NCBI GenBank assembly: GCA_000318405.1
Contig: KB291729.1
Location: forward strand, 157,209-221,208
Reading direction: 5' to 3'
From: Brevundimonas diminuta 470-4
Lineage (GTDB): Bacteria; Pseudomonadota; Alphaproteobacteria; Caulobacterales; Caulobacteraceae
Length of the DNA: 64,000 bases
How positions within the stretch are numbered: position 1 is the stretch's first letter; the number at the start of each line of letters is the position of its first letter. A program made the position numbers and the translations under genes. The notes under the pieces were generated by a model, which ran no database searches, was not told where the DNA came from, and was given only the letters and a program-made list of their open reading frames with translations. Below, piece by piece: positions 57,205-64,000 of this stretch.

Positions 57205-59160
57205 ATGAAGATCATTTCCTGGCGCCTTCTGGCGATCCTGTTCGCCCTGCTGCTGGCCGCCCCCGCCGTCGGCCGCGCGCAATCCTTCCCGGCGCTGGAC
57301 CAGGCCTTCCTGTCTCCGGACCAGGCCTTCACGCTCAAGGTCGCGCGCGAGACCAACGGCGACCTGACTTTCCGCTGGACCATCGCGCCGGGGCATTACC
57401 TGTATCGCGACCACACCGTCGCCGCCGCGCCAGGCGCCGAGGACAGCCTCAGCCTGCAGTTGCAGCCCGGCGAGAAGAAGGACGACCCCGGCTTCGGCGT
57501 CGTGGACATCTGGCGCACGTCGGGTCAGGCGCGCCTGTCTGCGGCGACGCTGGAGCGCGCCGGGTCGCCGGTCTCGATCAACCTCACCTATCAGGGGTGC
57601 AAGGAAGATTCGATCTGCTATCCGCCGACCACGCGGACCATCGCGGTTCCGGCCCTGCCCCGTGCCGAACCGGCCGCCGCCGCGCCGACCCTGAAGGCCC
57701 CCGCGCCTGAAAGCCTGTCAGCATCTGAAACCCTGTCAGCGCCTGAGCCTCAATCGACGCCTGAGCCTGAAGTCCTGGCTGAATCTGAAGCCGTCGGCGC
57801 CACGGACGCTGCGGCAGCTTCGTCGCCCGCCCCCGCCGTTCGACTGGACCAGAACGCAGGCTTCGTCGACCGGCTGGCCGATCAGGGAGGGTTCGCCTGG
57901 GTCCTGCTGGCCTTCTTCGGTTTCGGCGTGCTGCTGGCCTTCACCCCTTGCGTCTTCCCCATGTATCCGATCCTGGCCGGTGTGATCGGACGGGGCGTCG
58001 ATGGACGCGGGACCCGGCGCGGGCTGGTGCTTTCCACGGCCTATGTCCTGGGACTGGCCACGGCCTTCGGCCTGCTGGGCGTCGCCGCCGCCTGGTCGGG
58101 TCAGAACCTGCAGATGGCGCTTCAGTCAGTGTGGGCCGTCGGCGCCCTGTCGATCATCTTCCTGGTGCTGGCCGCCTCCATGTTCGGCGGCTTTGAGCTG
58201 CAACTGCCGTCCGCCTGGACCAGCCGCCTTTCGCGCGACGAGGGCACGGGGCGGCGCTCCGTCGGCTCGGCCGCCGGGCTGGGCTTCGCCTCGGCCCTGA
58301 TCGTCGGCCCCTGCGTGACCGCGCCGCTGGCGGGCGCCCTGCTCTACATCGCCCAGACCGGCGACGTCGGCCTTGGCGCAGCGGCGCTGTTCGCCCTGGG
58401 GCTGGGCAAGGGCGTGCCGCTGATCGTCTTCGGCACGGCCGGGGCCCGCTTCCTGCCCAAGGCCGGAGCGTGGATGGATCGGGTCAAGACCCTGTTCGGC
58501 TTCATCTTCCTGGGCATGGCCTGGTGGCTGGCCAGCCGTATTCTGCCGCCGACCGTCGTGCTGGCGCTGGGCGCGATGCTGGCTCTGGCCGTCGCCGCCG
58601 CCCTAGGCCTGTTCAGCGGCCCCGCGGCCAGCCGTCCGGCCGGCCTTGCCCGCGCCGCCGGACTGGCCGTCGCCGCCTGGGGGGTCATGCTTCTGATCGG
58701 TCTCGGCATGGGCGCTGCCGATCCCTGGCGCCCGCTGGCCCCGCTCGCGTCCCGCTCGGCGCCCGGCGTCGCCGGATCGGGCGCGGCGCCTGTCCCCGCC
58801 GCCGTGGTCGTCGACCCCGTCGGGCTGGAGCGCGCCATCAACGATGCAGCCGCCCGCTCACGCCCGGCCATGATCTACTTCACCGCCGACTGGTGCGTTA
58901 TCTGTCGGCAGATGGACCGGGAGGTCTTCGCCGACGGCCAGGTCGTCGCGGCCCTGCAGAACGCCGACCTGATCAAGGTCGATGTGACGAGCAACACGCC
59001 GGAAACCCGCCAGCTGATGGAGACCTACGGCGTGGTCGGCCCGCCGACGCTGATCTTCCTGTCCCCTGCATCACAGGAGCCCGCGTCCACCCGCCTGGTC
59101 GGCAAGACCACCGTGAGCAAGGTTCTGGCCTCGCTCGACAGCGCGCAGGCCGCCCGATGA
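57205..59160 (+). CDS. dsbD: Thiol:disulfide interchange protein DsbD
   Basis: DsbD carries electrons from cytosolic thioredoxin across the membrane to periplasmic reductants. ATG 57205 gives 651 residues. A signal peptide (to about residue 25) precedes the N-terminal domain with the cysteine pair C132/C138 (GCKEDSICYPP), a glutamate/proline-rich linker (about 155-210), the eight-TM core with C249 (TPCVFPMYP) and C370 (GPCVTAPL), and a C-terminal thioredoxin domain with CVIC at 564-567. All six functional cysteines are present. It overlaps the TlpA-like gene by four bases. Confidence 0.95.
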   Translation: MKIISWRLLAILFALLLAAPAVGRAQSFPALDQAFLSPDQAFTLKVARETNGDLTFRWTIAPGHYLYRDHTVAAAPGAEDSLSLQLQPGEKKDDPGFGVVDIWRTSGQARLSAATLERAGSPVSINLTYQGCKEDSICYPPTTRTIAVPALPRAEPAAAAPTLKAPAPESLSASETLSAPEPQSTPEPEVLAESEAVGATDAAAASSPAPAVRLDQNAGFVDRLADQGGFAWVLLAFFGFGVLLAFTPCVFPMYPILAGVIGRGVDGRGTRRGLVLSTAYVLGLATAFGLLGVAAAWSGQNLQMALQSVWAVGALSIIFLVLAASMFGGFELQLPSAWTSRLSRDEGTGRRSVGSAAGLGFASALIVGPCVTAPLAGALLYIAQTGDVGLGAAALFALGLGKGVPLIVFGTAGARFLPKAGAWMDRVKTLFGFIFLGMAWWLASRILPPTVVLALGAMLALAVAAALGLFSGPAASRPAGLARAAGLAVAAWGVMLLIGLGMGAADPWRPLAPLASRSAPGVAGSGAAPVPAAVVVDPVGLERAINDAAARSRPAMIYFTADWCVICRQMDREVFADGQVVAALQNADLIKVDVTSNTPETRQLMETYGVVGPPTLIFLSPASQEPASTRLVGKTTVSKVLASLDSAQAAR

Positions 59161-59951
59161 ACGCGCTTGAGCTTGGCCCCCTCGTCCTGTCCGGGGAGCG
59201 ACTTTCCATCATCATCGGCATCTTCGTCTTCGTCATCGGCTCGGGCCTCCTGGCCAGCCGGGTGAGCATCCGCTTCAATGCGTGGAGCACCGCCGTCGTG
59301 TTCGGCGGCGTCCTGGTCGCGCGCCTGGCCTATGTCGCCGCCAACTGGCCGCACTTTCAGGCCGACCCCTTGCGCGCCGTCGCCGTCTGGCAGGGCGGGT
59401 TCTCCTGGCTCTGGGTCATCCCCGTGGTCGCGCTGGCGAGCGTGGCGCTGCTCAAAACCGCCAGAGAGCGCGCCTGGGCCCTGGCCCCCGTCGCCGTCAG
59501 CGCCCTGGCCTGGGTCGCAGCGCATCAGCTGGAGTCCGCGACCGAGCCGCTGCCCCCCGCCGAAATCACCCTGGCGCAGCTGGACGGCGCCCCGCTTGAC
59601 CTGGCCGCGCCGTCAGATCGTCCGACCGTGATCAACGTCTGGGCCAGCTGGTGCCCGCCCTGCCGCCGCGAGATGCCCGCCCTGGCCGCCGCCCAGAAGG
59701 CCAATCCCGACGTGCGCTTCCTGTTCGTCAATCAGGGCGAGGGCGAAGCGACCGTCCGGACCTATCTGGCGCGCGAGGATCTGACGCTGGAGCACGTCCT
59801 GCTTGATCCGCACATGGACCTGCCGCGTCACTACGGCACGGTCGGCCTGCCCATCACCTTCTTCCTTGGAAGCGACGGGCGGCTGGCCAAGGCCCATCTG
59901 GGCGAGATCGGACCGGAGCGCATCGCGGCCGAAATCGCGCGGCTGGACTGA
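59157..59951 (+). CDS. TlpA-like membrane-anchored thiol-disulfide reductase
   Basis: ATG 59157 overlaps the dsbD stop as ATGA. The 264-residue protein has about four N-terminal membrane segments (to about residue 125) and a TlpA/ResA-type thioredoxin domain with WASWCPPCRREMPAL, cysteines 166 and 169, and a cis-proline in VGLPITFF. It likely receives electrons from DsbD and reduces periplasmic targets. The multi-TM N-terminus is unusual for simple TlpA proteins, which have one anchor. Confidence 0.9.
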   Translation: MNALELGPLVLSGERLSIIIGIFVFVIGSGLLASRVSIRFNAWSTAVVFGGVLVARLAYVAANWPHFQADPLRAVAVWQGGFSWLWVIPVVALASVALLKTARERAWALAPVAVSALAWVAAHQLESATEPLPPAEITLAQLDGAPLDLAAPSDRPTVINVWASWCPPCRREMPALAAAQKANPDVRFLFVNQGEGEATVRTYLAREDLTLEHVLLDPHMDLPRHYGTVGLPITFFLGSDGRLAKAHLGEIGPERIAAEIARLD

Positions 59952-59978
59952 AACGGAAAATCCCCGACCCGTCTGCGT

Positions 59979-59995
59979 CTTAAGCCTGACTTAAG
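59979..59995. promoter_or_regulatory. PmrA-type box before the dsbA-like gene
   Basis: The sequence CTTAAG-CCTGA-CTTAAG is identical over 17 bases to the box at 57166, and flanking GT/AC extend the dyad to 8-base arms. It lies 93 bases before the DsbA-like start codon, in the gap after the TlpA-like gene. Confidence 0.85.
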
Positions 59996-60088
59996 ACCGG
60001 GCATGGACGAAACCCACACCTTTGAGGCGCGCGCCTCGACGAGATCATGGCCGTAGATGGCCGTCACGCTACCCGGAGAAGTCTGATC

Positions 60089-60727
60089 ATGAACAAGCCC
60101 GCGCTCGCCCTGATGCTGGCCGCAACGATGAGCCTGGCGGCCTGCGGTCCGGCCGACGCCGCGCAGGACATGCCCATGGTCGCAGAGGTCGGGTTTAGCG
60201 ACCTTCTGAAGAATCCGGCGACGCCCTTCATCGGCGCCGAACAGGCCGACATCACCATCATCGGCTTCATGGATTACAACTGCCCCTACTGCAAAATGAT
60301 GATCCCGGAGCTCAACGGCCTGATGGAAGCCGATCCGAAGGTGCGGGTGCTGTACAAGGAATGGCCCATCTTCGGCGCCGTGTCCGAGAACCTGGCGCGC
60401 ATCGCCCTGGCCGCCGGCTATCAGGACAAATATCACGCGGTGCACAACGCCTTCATGAGCGCGCCGGATCGCATCCAGACCAATCAGAAGGCGCGCCAGC
60501 TGGCCACCGCAGCCGGCGTCGACATGGAGCAGCTGGACCGCGACCTGGCCGCCCATCGCGAGGAAATCGACGCCGTCCTGCTGCTCAACAGCCGAGAGGC
60601 GGCCGCCCTCGCCCTCAACGGCACGCCCGCCTTCGTCATCAATGGCAACCTCATCCCCGGCGGAATGCCCCAGGCCCAGCTCGAGGCCGTGATCGCCCGT
60701 ATTCGCTCCGGTCAGCCGCTGCGCTGA
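60089..60727 (+). CDS. DsbA-family thiol-disulfide oxidoreductase, lipoprotein
   Basis: ATG 60089 gives 212 residues with a lipobox SLAACG (cysteine 19). The thioredoxin-like domain has CPYC at 65-68 in FMDYNCPYCKMM and a cis-proline in GTPAFVING. The layout fits the DsbA/BdbD/ScsC group of single-thioredoxin-domain proteins. Because it follows DsbD and a reductase, it may act as a reductively maintained isomerase-like partner (ScsC-like) rather than an oxidant; that is inference. A PmrA-type box precedes it. Confidence 0.9.
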   Translation: MNKPALALMLAATMSLAACGPADAAQDMPMVAEVGFSDLLKNPATPFIGAEQADITIIGFMDYNCPYCKMMIPELNGLMEADPKVRVLYKEWPIFGAVSENLARIALAAGYQDKYHAVHNAFMSAPDRIQTNQKARQLATAAGVDMEQLDRDLAAHREEIDAVLLLNSREAAALALNGTPAFVINGNLIPGGMPQAQLEAVIARIRSGQPLR

Positions 60728-60821
60728 TTCAGCGGGCGAAGGCTGACGCTGTGCGCCCCGCCGTTCCCCGCTCCGCTGCGGTCAGCGGAACCTCGGTCAG
60801 CGCAGCGCCGTTCCCTGAAGC

Positions 60822-60959
60822 ATGAACCTTGGCCTTTTCTTCCTCGGCGTCCTGCTGCTGGCGGTTCTTCTGACCGGCCTGGATCGCGCCATCACCGGCC
60901 CCCGGCGTGCGGCGGACAAGGATCAGGACGGCGAACCCGACGGCCCGCCGGAGGACTGA
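60822..60959 (+). CDS. Small predicted membrane protein (45 aa)
   Basis: A short frame from ATG 60822 encodes one hydrophobic segment, LGLFFLGVLLLAVLLTG, followed by a charged tail DKDQDGEPDGPPED. The upstream bases (CCCTGAAGC) give only a weak ribosome-binding site. The composition (hydrophobic helix plus acidic tail) and third-position GC fit a real gene, but homology is unknown. Confidence 0.5.
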   Translation: MNLGLFFLGVLLLAVLLTGLDRAITGPRRAADKDQDGEPDGPPED

Positions 60960-61035
60960 CGCCTCGTCTCCCTTTCGAAGCCGAGGCAAAGCACTATGTT
61001 GGCGCCATCTGTCCCGATTTCGCTGAGCCCGCTTC

Positions 61036-61530
61036 ATGTCCTACGTCGCCCGTGACGACCGCCCCGCCGACAAGGCCGAACGCTACGCCGAGGTCGAGGC
61101 CGAGATTCTGGCCGTGCTGGACGGCGAGCCCAACCTGACGGCGCGCATGGCGACCGTGGCGTCGATGCTGGCCGACGCCTTCCCCGTCTTTTTCTGGACC
61201 GGCTTCTACGTCGTGGATGCGGCCAAGGGCGATGAACTGGTGGTCGGTCCCTATCAGGGCACGCTGGGCTGCCTGCGCATTCCCTTCGGGCGCGGCGTCT
61301 GCGGCGCGGCGGCGAAGACGCGCCAGACCCAGGTGGTCGAGGACGTCCACGCCTTCCCCGGCCACATCGCCTGCGACAGCCGCTCGGCCAGCGAGATCGT
61401 GGTTCCGGTGCTGGATGCGGCGGGCGACCTGATCGCCGTGCTGGACGTGGACGCGACCGAAAAGGCCGCCTTCGACACCGTGGATGCCACGGCGCTGGAA
61501 CGACTGATGGCCAAGGTGTTCGGCGACTGA
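61036..61530 (+). CDS. msrC: Free methionine-(R)-sulfoxide reductase (GAF domain)
   Basis: It reduces free methionine-R-sulfoxide. The 164-residue GAF protein has the three expected cysteines at 79, 89 and 113 (GCLRIPFGRGVCG and HIACDS), matching fRMsr. VFFWTGFYVVD and VPVLDAAGDLIAVLDVD are also typical. The stop overlaps the ROK kinase start (TGATG). Its place 0.3 kb from the Dsb genes fits a general thiol and oxidative-repair neighbourhood. Confidence 0.94.
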   Translation: MSYVARDDRPADKAERYAEVEAEILAVLDGEPNLTARMATVASMLADAFPVFFWTGFYVVDAAKGDELVVGPYQGTLGCLRIPFGRGVCGAAAKTRQTQVVEDVHAFPGHIACDSRSASEIVVPVLDAAGDLIAVLDVDATEKAAFDTVDATALERLMAKVFGD

Positions 61531-62423
61531 TGCGGATCGGCGTCGACTTCGGCGGCACCAAGATCGAGGCGGCGGCGCTGGATCCGTCCGGCGCCTTCGC
61601 GGCGCGCATCCGCGAACCGAACCCCGGAACCTATGACGCCGCCCTTCGCCTCGTCGCCGATCTGGTCGCGCGGGTAGAGGCCGAAGTCGGCCCGGCGCAA
61701 TCGGTCGGCCTGGCCATTCCCGGATCGCCCTCTCCGCGCACCGGCCTGATCCGCAACGCCAACTCCACCTATCTGAACGGCCGCCGCTTCGGCGACGATC
61801 TGGAGGCCGCACTGGGCCGCCCGGTGCGGCTGGCCAACGACGCCAACTGCCTGGCCCTGTCCGAGGCCGCCGACGGCGCGGGCGCGGGCGCCGCCAGCCT
61901 GTTCGGCGTCATCCTGGGCACCGGCTGCGGCGGCGGGCTGGTCATTGACGGCAGGCTGGTCGAGGGCGCGCACGGCGTCGCCGCCGAGATCGGCCACATC
62001 TCCCTGCCCTGGCCGTCGGCGGAGGAAGCGCCCGGCCCCGCCTGCTGGTGCGGCCTGAACGGCTGTCTGGAGACATTGATTTCCGGCACGGGCTTCCAGC
62101 GCGATCATGAAGCCGCGACCGGCCGGGCGTGGACGGCCCAGGCCATCGCGGACGCCGCCCGCGAGGGTGATGTACAGGCCGCTGCGGCGCTGGACCGCTA
62201 CATCGACCGGCTGGGACATGCGCTGGCGATGGTCGTCAATCTGGCCGACCCGGCGGTTTTCGTGCTGGGTGGGGGCATGTCGAACGTGGGCGAGCTTTAC
62301 GATCGTCTGCCCGACATCGTGGCGCGGCACGCTTTCTGCGATCACTGGGAGGGGCGCATAGTCCCGGCGAAGTGGGGCGATTCCTCTGGCGTGCGCGGCG
62401 CCGCGCGGCTGTGGGGCGATTGA
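61530..62423 (+). CDS. ROK family sugar kinase
   Basis: The 297-residue kinase begins GVDFGGTKIEAAALD, the phosphate-1 motif, and has GLAIPGSPSP, the acidic NDANCLALSE with the catalytic aspartate, and LGTGCGGGLVIDG. A zinc-binding cysteine cluster CWCGLNGCLE typical of ROK kinases is present. Substrate may be a hexose or N-acetylhexosamine (fructokinase or NagK type). It is coupled to the msrC gene by a TGATG junction. Confidence 0.93.
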   Translation: MRIGVDFGGTKIEAAALDPSGAFAARIREPNPGTYDAALRLVADLVARVEAEVGPAQSVGLAIPGSPSPRTGLIRNANSTYLNGRRFGDDLEAALGRPVRLANDANCLALSEAADGAGAGAASLFGVILGTGCGGGLVIDGRLVEGAHGVAAEIGHISLPWPSAEEAPGPACWCGLNGCLETLISGTGFQRDHEAATGRAWTAQAIADAAREGDVQAAAALDRYIDRLGHALAMVVNLADPAVFVLGGGMSNVGELYDRLPDIVARHAFCDHWEGRIVPAKWGDSSGVRGAARLWGD

Positions 62424-62475
62424 TCCGCGCTCGCGCCCCGCTATGGTCCGCGCCGAATCTTTCAGGAGCAAGACG

Positions 62476-63153
62476 ATGGGCGAACGGGTTGCAGCAATCA
62501 CCGGCGGGCACGGCGCCCTGGGCCGAGCCGTGGTCGAGGCCGCGCTGGCCGCAGGCTGGACCGTCGCCGTCATCGACCACGCCAGCGGCCACGCCGCCCC
62601 CGAAGGCGTGCTGGAGGTCGGCGGCGTCGATCTGACCGACCCCGCGCAGGCGAAGAGCGCCATCGACGCCGTCGTCGCCCGTTACGGCCGTCTGGACGCC
62701 CTGCTGAACATCGCCGGCGGCTTCGTCTGGACCCCGGTCGAGGGCGACGGCGAGGAGTGGGACCGGATGCACGCGCTCAACGTCAAGACGACGCTGAACG
62801 CCAGCCGCGCCGCCCTGCCCCATCTGAAGGCTTCGCCTGAGGGCCGCATCGTCAACGTCGGCGCCAATGGCGCGATCAAGGCCGGGCACGGCATGGGCGC
62901 CTACGCCGCGTCGAAGGCCGGGGTCCACCGCCTGACCGAGGCCCTGGCCGAGGAGCTGAAGTCGACCTCAGTGACGGTCAACGCCGTCCTGCCCTCCATC
63001 ATCGACACGGCGGCCAACCGCGCCGATATGCCGGACGCCGATCCGTCGAAATGGGTCGCGCCCGCCGATCTAGCCGCCGTCATCCTGTTCCTGGCCTCGC
63101 CCGAGGCGCGGGCGGTGACGGGCGCTCTGATCCCCGTCATGGGCAAGGTCTGA
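62476..63153 (+). CDS. Short-chain dehydrogenase/reductase
   Basis: CAGGAG lies eight bases before ATG 62476. The 225-residue SDR has the cofactor motif TGGHGALGRAVVE, LNIAGGF and the YAASK catalytic pair (GAYAASKAGVH). The usual catalytic serine is less clear: the strand before it reads IVNVGANGAIKAG. Substrate is unknown. Its stop overlaps the next gene's start. Confidence 0.88.
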   Translation: MGERVAAITGGHGALGRAVVEAALAAGWTVAVIDHASGHAAPEGVLEVGGVDLTDPAQAKSAIDAVVARYGRLDALLNIAGGFVWTPVEGDGEEWDRMHALNVKTTLNASRAALPHLKASPEGRIVNVGANGAIKAGHGMGAYAASKAGVHRLTEALAEELKSTSVTVNAVLPSIIDTAANRADMPDADPSKWVAPADLAAVILFLASPEARAVTGALIPVMGKV

Positions 63154-63971
63154 TGCGCGCACGCAGCGTCCTCTACCTGCCCGCCTCGAATGCGCGAGCG
63201 GTCGAGAAGGCCCGCACCCTGCCCTGCGACGTTGCTGTGCTGGATCTGGAGGACGCCGTCGCGCCCGAGATGAAGCTTGAGGCCCGCGCAGCCGCCGTCG
63301 CGGCGGCGCATGAGGGCGGCTTCGGCCCGCGCCTCGGCGTGAGGATCAACGGCCTGGACACGCCCTGGGGCGCCGACGACCTGAAGGCGTTGCGTGACAC
63401 CCCTGTCGAGCTGATCGTCGCGCCCAAGGTCGAGAGCGCGGCCATGGTTCACGCCCTGTCGGCGGCGCTGCGTCCAGGCGCTGAACTGTGGGCCATGATC
63501 GAGACGCCGCGCGCGCTGGTAGGCCTTGGCGAGATCGCCGAGGCGGACGGGGCCTTGAGCGGCCTGATGCTGGGCATCAACGATCTGGCCAAGGACCTGA
63601 AGACCGGCCCCGCGCCCGACCGCGAACCGCTGAAGCCGTGGCTGGCGGCAATCGTCGCCCACGCCCGCGCCAACGGACTGAGCATCATCGACGGCGTGTT
63701 CAACCGCATCAAGGACGAGGCCGGCTTCGCCGCCGAGTGCGCGCAAGGGCGGCTGTATGGCTTCGATGGCAAGAGCCTGATCCACCCTTCACAGATCGAC
63801 GAGGCCAACGCGGCATTCGGCCCTTCGCCTGACGAAATCAACTGGGCGCGCAAGGTTGTCGCCGCCTTCGCCGCGCCCGAAGCCGCCGGGCTGGGCGTCA
63901 TCCGCGTCGAAGGCGAGATGGTGGAGCGGCTGCATCTGCACGCCGCCGAAACGCTTCTGGCTGACCTCTAA
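63153..63971 (+). CDS. HpcH/HpaI aldolase / citrate-lyase beta-like CoA-ester lyase
   Basis: The 272-residue TIM-barrel protein has SVLYLPASNARAVEKA, the metal-site region VLDLEDAVAPEMK, VAPKVESAAM and LWAMIETPRALVG with the glutamates that bind magnesium. IHPSQIDEANAAF is typical of the CitE/CLYBL branch. Members cleave CoA esters such as citramalyl- or malyl-CoA. It is coupled to the SDR gene by a TGATG junction. Confidence 0.92.
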   Translation: MRARSVLYLPASNARAVEKARTLPCDVAVLDLEDAVAPEMKLEARAAAVAAAHEGGFGPRLGVRINGLDTPWGADDLKALRDTPVELIVAPKVESAAMVHALSAALRPGAELWAMIETPRALVGLGEIAEADGALSGLMLGINDLAKDLKTGPAPDREPLKPWLAAIVAHARANGLSIIDGVFNRIKDEAGFAAECAQGRLYGFDGKSLIHPSQIDEANAAFGPSPDEINWARKVVAAFAAPEAAGLGVIRVEGEMVERLHLHAAETLLADL

Positions 63972-63974
63972 TTT

Positions 63975-63997
63975 CCTTCTCCCCTTGTGGGAGAAGG
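63975..63997. repeat. Palindromic repeat at the window end
   Basis: CCTTCTCCC and GGGAGAAGG are perfect 9-base arms around CTTGT, just after the last stop codon. Its form resembles the outer palindromes of the ~130-base repeats but the sequence differs, so it may be a second repeat family or a cut copy. The window ends before it can be judged. Confidence 0.5.
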
Positions 63998-64000
63998 TGG

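Overview
The window is GC-rich, densely packed, alphaproteobacterial chromosomal DNA. It is most likely from a member of the Caulobacteraceae, with Brevundimonas the best guess. The reasons are two DUF2336 proteins, a CC0125/CC1285-type lipoprotein, an ATP12 chaperone gene, an EcfG-type stress promoter, frequent GTG/TTG starts, and many 4-base ATGA/GTGA overlaps. The genus assignment is inference. I see no tRNA, rRNA, CRISPR array, insertion sequence or prophage.

Layout. 1-5.4 kb: an RND efflux pump (cut by the window edge) with its adaptor, a beta-barrel-like protein and a class II aldolase. 5.5-10.1 kb: two DUF2336 proteins around NAD kinase and an Hpt protein, then a lytic transglycosylase. 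10.2-16.3 kb: a TonB protein, a ThiO-like oxidase, GTP-type PEP carboxykinase, a DUF938 methyltransferase, a DJ-1-like protein and an RsuA-family pseudouridine synthase. 16.3-24.6 kb: a small membrane-protein/winged-helix operon with two palindromic operators, the overlapping run crcB-rluC-HAD-atp12, a second RluA-type enzyme, a tandem pair of paralogous membrane proteins, rarA and a VOC protein. 24.8-30.9 kb: HtrA protease, an MFS pump, an NPP-type phosphodiesterase and a two-gene ABC exporter, with two copies of a ~130-base dispersed repeat. 30.8-35.9 kb: GNAT and FMN-reductase genes, then a LysR regulator divergent from a pirin / YcaC-like hydrolase / pirin / OsmC operon.

36-50 kb is the most distinctive accessory region. 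It holds a compact catecholate siderophore operon, entC-entE-entB-ArCP-entF-entA, followed by a TonB-dependent receptor. EntB is split into a stand-alone isochorismatase and a stand-alone aryl carrier protein. The EntF adenylation domain carries the full eight-residue serine code (DVWHFSLV), so an enterobactin-type product is the direct prediction. A divergent OmpR/EnvZ-type two-component system and an MFS pump follow. Fur-like dyads sit before entC and before the MFS gene. The receptor gene has no visible signal peptide.

50-64 kb: a YdeI-family protein, two large secreted metallopeptidase-like enzymes, an EcfG-driven DUF1328 protein, and a QseBC/PmrAB-like two-component system divergent from a periplasmic thiol-redox module (dsbD, a TlpA-like gene and a DsbA-like lipoprotein). 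An identical 17-base PmrA-type box (CTTAAG-N5-CTTAAG) lies before dsbD and before the dsbA-like gene, which ties the regulator to the whole module. The window ends with free-methionine-sulfoxide reductase, a ROK kinase, an SDR and a citrate-lyase-beta-like gene.
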